DNA from: Noviherbaspirillum galbum
Lineage (GTDB): Bacteria > Pseudomonadota > Gammaproteobacteria > Burkholderiales > Burkholderiaceae_D
Direction: 5' to 3'
DNA: 64,000 bases
NCBI RefSeq assembly: GCF_010974945.1
Contig: NZ_JAAIVB010000026.1
Span: forward strand, 1 to 64,000
In this document: positions 37,518 to 45,388 of the stretch, in pieces
How positions within the stretch are numbered: the first letter of the stretch is position 1
How the letters are laid out: each line of letters begins with the position of its first letter
Notes under the pieces: generated by a model
The model's database searches: none
The model's input: only the letters and a program-made list of their open reading frames with translations
What the model was told of the DNA's origin: nothing
Translations under genes and position numbers: made by a program

Positions 37518-37939
37518 AAAAACGCCAGTCAGGCGCAGCCGTCGTCGAGTTCGCCTTCGTGCTGCTCATCTTCTTCATGTTCCTGCTGGGCATACTGGAC
37601 TTCTCGCGCATGCTGTTCACGTGGAACGCGGCAAACGAAGCAACCCGCGCCGGCGCCCGCTACGCCGTCGTATGCGACAGCACGGCGAACCAGGCGGCCG
37701 TGCTGGCAAAGATGCAGAACATGCTGCCGCAGATCTCGGCCATCAGCGTCGCATGGGACCCGGCTGGATGCACCACCGCGACCTGCCAGGGCGTCAACGT
37801 GGCGGTCACCGGCCTGAATTTCCGATGGATATCGCCCATTCCGGGCGCGGCCGCGCGCAACATCCCGATGCCTGGCTTTTCCACCTATCTGCCGCGCGAA
37901 GTGATGCGACAGGACCCGAATAGCAACACCATCTGCTGA
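37514..37939 (+). CDS. TadE/TadF-like pseudopilin
   Basis: A 141-residue protein with KKRQSG before AAVVEFAFVLLIFFMFLLG, the processing site and membrane helix of TadE/TadF pseudopilins. FSRMLFTWNAANEATRAGAR follows. Several cysteines are in the C-terminal half. Its ATG overlaps the upstream stop (ATGA), so translation is coupled. It likely fills the TadF role as second minor pseudopilin. Confidence 0.87.
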   Translation: MKKRQSGAAVVEFAFVLLIFFMFLLGILDFSRMLFTWNAANEATRAGARYAVVCDSTANQAAVLAKMQNMLPQISAISVAWDPAGCTTATCQGVNVAVTGLNFRWISPIPGAAARNIPMPGFSTYLPREVMRQDPNSNTIC

Positions 37940-37959
37940 TCAGCGACAGGAAACCCAAC

Positions 37960-39114
37960 ATGAAGATCGCCCTGATTTCACCCAGCAAAGACAACCTTCA
38001 TCACATGACGTTGACCCTGCAGGCAGCCGCCCATACCGTCGTCGAAGTGGAAGGAGGAAAACGAAGGATGCGCGGCATCGCGGAACAGGAGCAGCCCAAC
38101 CTCATGATCGTGGAAGGCATGTGCTGCGACGCCAGCGAGCTTGATCACATCGAGCATGTGACGACGCACTTCCCTAATATCGCCGTCATTCTCCTGTGCG
38201 CGACCACGTCGCCGGATTTCCTGCTTAGCGCGATGCGCGCCGGCGTTCGGGAAGTTCTCCCTTCGCCCGTCGAGGCAGGCGTGCTGCTCGCCGCGGTCGG
38301 CCGCGTCGCCGCCAAGCTTGCCGCGACCCAGCAGGGACCCGGCACCGGCAAGGTACTGGCATTCATGCCTTGCAAGGGTGGCAGCGGCGCGACCTTCCTC
38401 GCGACGAATTTCGGCTACCAGCTTGCCGAATCGAAGAACGTCCTCCTGATCGACCTAAATCTGCAGTTCGGTGACGCCCTTTCCTTCGTCCATGACGGCA
38501 AGCCGCCAGTCACGATCGCCGATGTGGCGCGCGACATACGCCGGCTCGATGCCTCGTTTCTCGGGGCCAGCGCGGTCCGCGCCGCGCCCAACTACAGCAT
38601 CCTGGCCGCTCCGGAAGATCCGGCCCAGGCAATGGAGGTCAAGCCGGAGCATGTCGATGCGATTCTCAAGATCGCCGGCGCGCAATACGACTTCGTTCTC
38701 CTGGACCTGCCGCGCACGCTCGACCCCGTCTCCATCAAGGCACTTGACCGCGCCTACCGGATCTTTCCCGTCATCCAGGCAAGCCTGCCGCACCTGCGCA
38801 ATGCCGCCAGGCTGATCGGCGTCTTCCGGTCGCTGGATTATCCGGCCGACAAGGTCGAGCTGATCGTCAACCGGTTCGAAAAAAATGGCGAAATCGGTCT
38901 TGATGCGATCCGCCGCTCCCTTGGCACGCACAGCATGCATACCGTGCCGAACTCCTACAAGGATGTCAGCACCTCGATCAACCACGGCAACGCCCTGATC
39001 CAGATTGCGAAATCGAATGCTGTCGCCAGGAACCTGGCCGAGTTCGCGCTTGCCATGAGCCCCAGGCAGAATGAGACGCGCGGCGTCTTCGAGAGATTGT
39101 TCAAGCGCGCATGA
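37960..39114 (+). CDS. tadZ: TadZ/CpaE-type pilus localisation ATPase
   Basis: A 384-residue protein with an N-terminal receiver-like domain (1-120, with FLLSAMRAGVREVLPSPVEA) and a MinD/ParA-type ATPase. The deviant Walker A is KGGSGATF (K139-T145): the leading lysine is present, but the lysine usually before T/S is Ala144. The later LLIDLNLQFGDALSF and DFVLLDLPRTLDP match TadZ. TadZ directs the Tad machine to a pole. It lies 20 bases after the TadE/F gene and before tadA. Confidence 0.92.
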   Translation: MKIALISPSKDNLHHMTLTLQAAAHTVVEVEGGKRRMRGIAEQEQPNLMIVEGMCCDASELDHIEHVTTHFPNIAVILLCATTSPDFLLSAMRAGVREVLPSPVEAGVLLAAVGRVAAKLAATQQGPGTGKVLAFMPCKGGSGATFLATNFGYQLAESKNVLLIDLNLQFGDALSFVHDGKPPVTIADVARDIRRLDASFLGASAVRAAPNYSILAAPEDPAQAMEVKPEHVDAILKIAGAQYDFVLLDLPRTLDPVSIKALDRAYRIFPVIQASLPHLRNAARLIGVFRSLDYPADKVELIVNRFEKNGEIGLDAIRRSLGTHSMHTVPNSYKDVSTSINHGNALIQIAKSNAVARNLAEFALAMSPRQNETRGVFERLFKRA

Positions 39115-39171
39115 TGGCCGGCGCATCGGCGGCGCAAGCACCGATCCGGCTTTTGAATGGAGAATGATGAC

Positions 39172-40518
39172 ATGTCGTTCCGCGAAAAATTGAACGCGCT
39201 TCGCACCGATACGGTCGAGCCGCTCGCGAGCCAGGGTGAAACCGAGGCCTACAAGCAGCTCAAGAGCCGCATGCACCTGAAGCTGCTTGACCAGTTCGAC
39301 CTGTCTGCGCTCGAAACGCTGCCGCCGGAAAAACTGCGGCAACAGATCGCCTCCACGGTGGAACGCCTGCTCAATGAGGAACAGGCGGCGGTGAATGACT
39401 TCGAGCGGCGCACCCTGATCCGGGACATCCAGCATGAGATGCTTGGCTTCGGCCCCATCGAACTGTTGATGGCCGACCCGAACGTGTCCGATATCCTGGT
39501 CAATTCCTACGACCAGATCTACGTGGAGAAGAAGGGTCGCCTTGAACTGACCAACGTCACCTTCACCGACGAGAAACACCTGTTGCGGATCATCGACAAG
39601 ATCGTGTCGCTGGTCGGGCGCCGCATCGATGAGTCGAGTCCGATGGTCGATGCCCGGCTGCCCGACGGCTCGCGGGTAAACGCCGTCATCCCGCCGATCG
39701 CGCTGGACGGCCCGATGATGTCGATCCGGAGATTCGCGCACATTCCGCTGAAGATGGAAAACCTGGTGCATGAAATGCACAGCCTGACGCCGGAAATGGC
39801 CATGATGCTGGAGGGGCTCAGCCGCGCAAAGGTCAACATGCTCATTTCCGGCGGAACCGGCGCGGGCAAGACCACCTTGCTGAACATCCTTTCCGGCTAC
39901 ATTCCGGTGTCGGAGCGCATCGTCACCATCGAGGATGCCGCCGAACTCCAGCTGCAGCAGCCCCATGTGGTCAGGATGGAAACCCGTCCGCCAAACATCG
40001 AGGGCAAGGGCGAAGTGACGGCGCGGGCGCTGGTGCGCAATGCGCTGCGCATGCGCCCGGACCGGATCGTGATCGGCGAAGTGCGCGGCGCGGAAGCGGT
40101 CGACATGCTGCAGGCGATGAACACCGGCCACGAAGGATCGCTGACGACCATCCACGCCAATACGCCCCGCGATGCGCTGTCCAGGCTGGAAAACATGATC
40201 AGCATGGCAAACCTGAACCTGCCGCACAAGGCCTCGCGCCAGCAGATCGCATCTGCCATCACCGTCGTGATCCAGGGCCTGCGCCTGACCGACGGCAAGC
40301 GCAAGATCACCAGCATCCAGGAGATAACCGGCATGGAAGGCGACATCATCACCATGCAGGAGATCTTTGCCTATGCGCAGACAGGCATCGATGCCGAAGG
40401 GCGCACCGTCGGCCACTTCCAGGCGACGGGCATCCGGCCCAAGTTCGCCGAGCGGCTGGAATCGTTCGGCATCCATTTGCCGGATGCCATATTCGATCCG
40501 AACAAACGCTACCACTGA
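39172..40518 (+). CDS. tadA: Tad secretion ATPase TadA/CpaF
   Basis: A 448-residue hexameric ATPase of the type II/IV secretion family that powers pilin assembly. Walker A is GGTGAGKTT (near 226-234). A Walker B/Asp-box region is [20 protein letters not shown] and the His box is [12 protein letters not shown]. The N-terminal helical domain matches CpaF. The ATG at 39172 has a TGGAGA site with good spacing; an ATG at 39157 is less likely. Confidence 0.96.
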   Translation: MSFREKLNALRTDTVEPLASQGETEAYKQLKSRMHLKLLDQFDLSALETLPPEKLRQQIASTVERLLNEEQAAVNDFERRTLIRDIQHEMLGFGPIELLMADPNVSDILVNSYDQIYVEKKGRLELTNVTFTDEKHLLRIIDKIVSLVGRRIDESSPMVDARLPDGSRVNAVIPPIALDGPMMSIRRFAHIPLKMENLVHEMHSLTPEMAMMLEGLSRAKVNMLISGGTGAGKTTLLNILSGYIPVSERIVTIEDAAELQLQQPHVVRMETRPPNIEGKGEVTARALVRNALRMRPDRIVIGEVRGAEAVDMLQAMNTGHEGSLTTIHANTPRDALSRLENMISMANLNLPHKASRQQIASAITVVIQGLRLTDGKRKITSIQEITGMEGDIITMQEIFAYAQTGIDAEGRTVGHFQATGIRPKFAERLESFGIHLPDAIFDPNKRYH

Positions 40519-40531
40519 CGAAGGCGCGACC

Positions 40532-41521
40532 ATGCAATCGATACTCGGCAATTCGTTCCTGGTCATGACCGTCATGGTCTTCGTTACCGTCCTGCTCGCG
40601 CTGGAGGCCGCCTACCTTCTCTGGAAGTCGTACAAGGGGCCTGCCGCGAAAAGAATCGAGGAAAGGATCAGCGCCCTTGCGGCCTCGCGCGACACGAGCA
40701 AGCAGGCCCGGATACTCAAGCAGCGCTTGCTCAGCGAGGTGCCGGCGATCGAAAAGCTGCTGCTGGACCTGCCGCGGGCGCATCGCCTGCAACGGTTCAT
40801 CCACCAGGCCGGCCTCGGCTGGACGGTGTCGCGCCTGGTGCTGTCTTGCGCTGCCGCCGGCGCGGGCAGCTTCATGCTTCTGCTCTCCCTGGTACATCAA
40901 TCGCTGTTATGGAATGCGCTGATCGCGATGATTGTCGCTACCCTTCCCGTCCTCTACGTCGAGCGCAAGCGGCACCGCAGGCTGCGCCGCATCGAACACC
41001 AACTGCCGGATGCCCTGGACCTGCTGATCCGGGCCCTGCGTTCCGGCCATGCGTTTTCCTCTGGTTTGCAGATGCTGGGCGAGGAAATGGCGGAGCCGAT
41101 CGCCGGCGAATTCCGCATCGTTGCGGACGAAGTGAATTTCGGCGTATCGATGCAGCAGGCGCTTGTAAACCTCAGCCAGCGCGTTCCCATGACCGACCTG
41201 CGGTTTTTCGTGATCTCGGTGCTGATACAGCGCGAGTCGGGCGGCAATCTCACGGAAGTGCTCGGCAACCTGAGCCGTCTGATCCGGGATCGCCTGAAAC
41301 TGCTGGCGAAGGTGAAGGTGCTCTCTTCCGAGGGACGCCTGTCAGCCTGGATACTCGGCGTGATGCCCTTCGCGATGGCCGGCCTGCTATACCTCTTCAA
41401 TCCGGAATTCATGTCTCCGCTTTGGACGGACCCGATCGGCATCAGCATCATCCAGACGCTGCTGGTCATGATGTTCCTGGGGATACTTCTGCTGGTGAAG
41501 ATCGTCAGGATCCGTGTTTGA
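40532..41521 (+). CDS. tadB: Tad inner-membrane platform protein TadB
   Basis: A 329-residue GspF-type membrane protein with N-terminal helices (about 8-28, 100-145) and two C-terminal helices (about 270-325). The T2SSF domain includes LPDALDLLIRALRSGHAF near 158 and VLIQRESGGNLTEVLGNLS. It forms the inner-membrane platform with TadC. It follows tadA by 13 bases. Confidence 0.94.
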   Translation: MQSILGNSFLVMTVMVFVTVLLALEAAYLLWKSYKGPAAKRIEERISALAASRDTSKQARILKQRLLSEVPAIEKLLLDLPRAHRLQRFIHQAGLGWTVSRLVLSCAAAGAGSFMLLLSLVHQSLLWNALIAMIVATLPVLYVERKRHRRLRRIEHQLPDALDLLIRALRSGHAFSSGLQMLGEEMAEPIAGEFRIVADEVNFGVSMQQALVNLSQRVPMTDLRFFVISVLIQRESGGNLTEVLGNLSRLIRDRLKLLAKVKVLSSEGRLSAWILGVMPFAMAGLLYLFNPEFMSPLWTDPIGISIIQTLLVMMFLGILLLVKIVRIRV

Positions 41522-41549
41522 ACACCATGCCCCTTGGGGAGCCGCCAAC

Positions 41550-42461
41550 ATGATTATCCTTGCCATTCTCATTTTCCTGTCCGTCACCACTGCCTTGCTG
41601 GCGGTCTACCTGTTGATATCGCCCGATCGCGTACAGCAGCGGCTCGATGCGCTGGGCGGAAAGGAAGAACGTCTTGAATGGAGGCCAGCCCTGGTCGGAC
41701 TGGTGGGGCCGTTCGCCCGCCTGTCGGCGCCTGCGGGCGACTGGGATACGTCGCCGCTGCGGGTGAAGTTCATCAACGCCGGCTTTCGACAGTTCGATGC
41801 GCGCTTCATCTTCTTCGGCGTCAAGACGCTGCTCCCGCTGCTTTTTTCCGGCCTGGCCTTCCTCGCGCTGCGAGCCACGACGCAGATGGATGGATTGACG
41901 CTGACGATGTTCCTGATGGCGGCGGCGCTGTTCGGTTGCTACCTGCCGAACATGGTCCTGCACCTGAAGTCCAAGAGCCGCAAGCGTGAAATCTTCGATA
42001 ACTTTCCCGATGCGGCCGACCTGATGCTGGTTTGCGTCGAAGCTGGCCTCGGACTCGACGCGGCGCTGACCCGGGTGGCGGAGGAAATGAAGATCAAGTG
42101 CTTGCCGCTCGCCGAGGAACTGCAATTGACCAACCTGGAAATCCGGGCTGGCGGCGCACGCGAGCAGGCCCTGCGCAATCTGTCATTGCGCACTGGCGTC
42201 GATGAAGTTTCCGTTTTTGCCACGATGCTCACCCAGGCCGACCGGTTCGGGACCAGCATTGGCGAATCCCTCAGGGTGTTTTCCGACGACCTGCGCCACA
42301 AACGGCAGATGCGCGCGGAAGAGCTTGCGGCCAAGGTCCCGACCAAGATGCTGTTTCCCCTGGTGGTGTTCGTGTTCCCGTCCATCGTGATGGTGGTGCT
42401 GGGACCGGCGGTGATCCAGGTCATCCGTACGGTCGTGCCGATGCTGACCAACGGCTTGTGA
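41550..42461 (+). CDS. tadC: Tad inner-membrane platform protein TadC
   Basis: A 303-residue GspF-type membrane protein paired with TadB. The core is FPDAADLMLVCVEAGLGLDA near 152 and MLTQADRFGTSIGESLRVFS, with two closing helices. The ATG at 41550 has a GGGGAG site; a GTG at 41514 overlaps the tadB stop. This is the last Tad gene here. No TadD (TPR lipoprotein) gene is seen in the locus. It converges with the response-regulator gene, leaving a gap of 48 bases. Confidence 0.94.
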   Translation: MIILAILIFLSVTTALLAVYLLISPDRVQQRLDALGGKEERLEWRPALVGLVGPFARLSAPAGDWDTSPLRVKFINAGFRQFDARFIFFGVKTLLPLLFSGLAFLALRATTQMDGLTLTMFLMAAALFGCYLPNMVLHLKSKSRKREIFDNFPDAADLMLVCVEAGLGLDAALTRVAEEMKIKCLPLAEELQLTNLEIRAGGAREQALRNLSLRTGVDEVSVFATMLTQADRFGTSIGESLRVFSDDLRHKRQMRAEELAAKVPTKMLFPLVVFVFPSIVMVVLGPAVIQVIRTVVPMLTNGL

Positions 42462-42509
42462 CGGCGCTCCGTCCGGGCGAGTCCGGCACCCGCATGCGCC
42501 GGCGCCGCA

Positions 42510-43340
42510 TCACAGGTTCCTGAACAGCTGATGCCCTGCCGGCACGACCGCGGCGATCTTCCTGCGAATGCGGCCACGCGCCGCCGTCGCTTCCCTGGAG
42601 TCCGCCGGGAGAACCAGTTCCGCCGCCGCTTGCCTTGCGGGCTCGTCCGGCCCGCCTTTCGCGCTCGAACCAAGGCGATGCCTCATCGCATAGACATACA
42701 ACTCAAGCCGGTTCCCCACCTCCAGCTTCTGGTAGATCGACGTCAAGTGATTCCGCAGCGTATGCTCTGAAATGAACAGGCGCTGCGCCAGCGCCTTGTG
42801 CGGCAGGCCGCCGTTTTCGACCAGCGTGTGGATGATCTTGCGTTCCTTGTCGGTCAGCGCCTCCTGCTTCATCCGCTCGGGGTCCGCGGCCTTGTCGCCG
42901 GCGGGGCGGACGAGGCCGCCCAGCACGCGGCTCATCGTCTCGCGGTCCAGCCAGAGTTCGCCGTCATTGAGCTTGGCGATGGCCTTGAGGATCTGGTCCG
43001 CCGGCGCGTCCTTGCTGATCACGCCGCGCGCGCCGCGCACGACGGCGAGGTCGAGCAGGGCCTGGTCGCGCGATGCCGTGAGGATGAGCACGCTCGCCGG
43101 CCGCGCCTCCAGCAACTCGGGCAGGATGTCGATCGTGTTTTGTCCGCCCAGGTCCAGGTCAAGGGCGATCACGTCCGGCGCCAGGCTGGCCACCCGGGCG
43201 AGGGCTTCCTCGGAACGCGTGGCGACGCCCACGACTTCCATGCGCGGATATTCTCCCTGGATCAGCTTGGACAGTCCCCAGACCATCATCGGATGATCGT
43301 CGACCAGCATGACGCGGATGGTCTTGTTCGGCGGATTCAT
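42510..43340 (-). CDS. NarL/FixJ-family response regulator
   Basis: A 276-residue two-component regulator. Its receiver domain has acidic D14/D15 and the phosphoacceptor D61 (VIALDLDL). A LuxR-type helix-turn-helix is at about 185-250 (LTDKERKIIHTLVENGGLPH, then HTLRNHLTSIYQKL), followed by a 30-residue basic/polar tail. An AAGGAAG site precedes the ATG. It follows the sensor kinase by 17 bases on the same strand, so they form an operon. It may control the convergent Tad genes or its own operon; targets are not visible. Confidence 0.93.
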   Translation of the reverse strand: MNPPNKTIRVMLVDDHPMMVWGLSKLIQGEYPRMEVVGVATRSEEALARVASLAPDVIALDLDLGGQNTIDILPELLEARPASVLILTASRDQALLDLAVVRGARGVISKDAPADQILKAIAKLNDGELWLDRETMSRVLGGLVRPAGDKAADPERMKQEALTDKERKIIHTLVENGGLPHKALAQRLFISEHTLRNHLTSIYQKLEVGNRLELYVYAMRHRLGSSAKGGPDEPARQAAAELVLPADSREATAARGRIRRKIAAVVPAGHQLFRNL

Positions 43341-43357
43341 GGTTATCTTCCTTCTTT

Positions 43358-45082
43358 TCAGATGGGAATGTCGACCTGTACGGCAGCTGCGCCGTCCGGA
43401 CCTTGCGTGACGCTGGCGTTCCCGCCCAGCACCGCCGCGCGCTCGGTGATCGAGCGTGGCACGAAAGGCTTGGCTTCGCGCCCGGCGCCGTCGTTCTCGA
43501 TGCCGATGCGCAGCCAGCCATCCAGGCAGCGCAGGCTTATCCGTCCGCGCTGCGCGGCGGTATGCTTGCAGATGTTGCTCAGGCCTTCGCTGACAAGCTG
43601 CAAGGCCTGCGCCGCGAGCCGGTCGCTGATCTTCAGGTCGCCGTCGACCTGGATGGCGATGTCGATGCCATAGAACCGCTTGATCTGGGCGGCATGGCGA
43701 TGCAGCGCCGCGGACAGGGCGGATTGCTCGCAGGCCGCCGGGCCGCTGACGCCGCCGGCATACCGGCGCAGGTCGTCGACGCGTTCGGCGGCCATCCGGG
43801 CCAGCCGGTCGATATCCTCGATCAGGGGATTGTCGGGCGTCGCCTTGCGGCGCAGGGCATTGAGTCCCAGCCTCAGGCCGACGTAGGGCTGGATCGCGGT
43901 GTCATGCAGGTCGAGCGCGATCTTCTTGCGTTCCTGCATGGCCGCCTCCGTCGCCATGTGGTCCACGAGCTCGATGTTCTCGATGACCGGGAACGCCTGC
44001 GCGGCGATATGGGCCAGGAACGAAACGTCGGCCTTGCCGAAATGACGCCCGCCGCCCGTGACGTACAGCCTTCCCGCGCCGCGCCGCATGGCGACGGGCA
44101 CGCACATGTAGTCTCGCGCGTCGAGCAGGTCCGCGAGATGCTGCACGGCGGCGTCATCGGATGCCGTCCACTTGCCGGTATGCGCGTCTTGGATGAAGGC
44201 CGATCCGGGCATGCCGAGCCGGGCGCGCAGCCAGGACGTGGAATACACCAGCATGCCGTCCACCGGCGCGAGAAGCGGCGCGCCGGCAGGCGCGTCGAGC
44301 TGCTGTGCGCATGGCCGCCCGCCCTGCGCTTCCTTCACGGTGCGCAGCGAGCAGGCGCCATCATTCCGGTCATTCACCACGAGCATGCAGGAACTGCCCT
44401 GGAAGAATGCCCTCGTCCTGGCGAGCACCGTGTCGAGCGTCTGGTCAACGCCGAAGCGGGGGTTGGAAAGCTGGCTGACGTCGCGCAGCAGCGCCAGCTG
44501 GCGCCTGAGTTCCAGCTTGGTCTCGCCCCAATAGGCACTCATGTAGCCGAGCACCAGCAGGAAGGCCGAGCGCATGAGGATGCTCGGGTAATCGGGCTCG
44601 GCGCCGAGCAGCAGGGTCGGCAGGGCGAACAGCACCGTGGACGCGATGGTGATGCGGCCGCCCTCTTCGAATCCCCAGCGAAACGACGAGGTGAGGATCG
44701 CGAACAGGAAGGCCAGGAAAAAGAAGCTCTGCGCGCCGCCGGTAATGCCAACGATGAGGGCAAACCACGCGACATCAAACCAATGCACCACGCGGTGCTG
44801 CACCAGCGGACGGTTGAACTGCGCGAGCAGGCAAAGCGCCGCGGCATGCGCCACGTATCCCGCGCAGACGGCGCGTTGCCAATCGGCCGCGGCGTCGGGC
44901 GTCTTGTCGAGGATGACCGACATCAGCATCGAGGTGGCAAGCACAAGGCGCATCATGCCCACCATTGCCGTGTCCGACTGGCTGGCTCGCATGGCGGGCA
45001 ACGTGCGCTCGCCATCGACACACTCGCAAGCCAGCGTCGATCCTGTTGACGTATCTGGCATAAGCCGACCCTGATTGACCAC
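43358..45082 (-). CDS. membrane sensor histidine kinase (HisKA_3, NarX/DegS-like)
   Basis: A kinase of up to 574 residues. The N-terminal half has about six membrane helices (about 40-185). A GAF-like domain (about 205-375) is followed by a HisKA_3 dimer domain with the phospho-His in ERKKIALDLHDTAIQPYVGL (near 393). The HATPase ends with a weakly conserved DGAGR-type box. This pairs with the LuxR-type regulator downstream. Two starts are possible: GTG 45082 with GAAGG, or ATG 45061 with AGGG. An FNR-like box lies about 170 bases upstream. Signal unknown. Confidence 0.9.
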   Translation of the reverse strand: MVNQGRLMPDTSTGSTLACECVDGERTLPAMRASQSDTAMVGMMRLVLATSMLMSVILDKTPDAAADWQRAVCAGYVAHAAALCLLAQFNRPLVQHRVVHWFDVAWFALIVGITGGAQSFFFLAFLFAILTSSFRWGFEEGGRITIASTVLFALPTLLLGAEPDYPSILMRSAFLLVLGYMSAYWGETKLELRRQLALLRDVSQLSNPRFGVDQTLDTVLARTRAFFQGSSCMLVVNDRNDGACSLRTVKEAQGGRPCAQQLDAPAGAPLLAPVDGMLVYSTSWLRARLGMPGSAFIQDAHTGKWTASDDAAVQHLADLLDARDYMCVPVAMRRGAGRLYVTGGGRHFGKADVSFLAHIAAQAFPVIENIELVDHMATEAAMQERKKIALDLHDTAIQPYVGLRLGLNALRRKATPDNPLIEDIDRLARMAAERVDDLRRYAGGVSGPAACEQSALSAALHRHAAQIKRFYGIDIAIQVDGDLKISDRLAAQALQLVSEGLSNICKHTAAQRGRISLRCLDGWLRIGIENDGAGREAKPFVPRSITERAAVLGGNASVTQGPDGAAAVQVDIPI

Positions 45083-45248
45083 TTGATACGCCTTCGTTTG
45101 TCTTGTTTCACCGCCTTGGCGGCATGGTCAGCGTGGCTGACAGCGCGAAAACCTCGTCCATACCGCATTTCACATGGCTTGCGCGGGTTGGCAAGGACGG
45201 TGGTTTTTAGCTTCTTGTAATAGTAAGTAACATAGTATCCAGCATAAC

Positions 45249-45262
45249 TTGATCTGGATCAG
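45249..45262 (-). promoter_or_regulatory. FNR/Anr-type box with -10-like element
   Basis: Read on the minus strand, CTGATCCAGATCAA differs from the FNR consensus TTGAT-N4-ATCAA at one base. A TACTAT hexamer (45225-45220) lies where a -10 would be if the box were centred at -41.5, the class II FNR layout. Transcription would start near 45214 and run into the sensor-kinase gene. The rest of the 306-base gap 45083-45388 is AT-rich with no gene seen. Confidence 0.55.
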
Positions 45263-45388
45263 ATTTGTCATGGCGAACCGGCCACGTGTGCAAATAAATG
45301 TTTTCCATCATTCAATTGCACGCAAACTAATTTGCATTGGTGAAATTTCCCGTACGGACCTGCAAACAGGATGCAACGTTTCGATGCA

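Noticed and set aside
38455-40575. Minus-strand open frame of 706 codons opposite tadZ/tadA
   Set aside because: Antisense shadow of two clear Tad genes; no ribosome site or domain.
43403-45049. Plus-strand open frame opposite the sensor kinase
   Set aside because: Composition is typical of a shadow and the minus-strand kinase is unmistakable.
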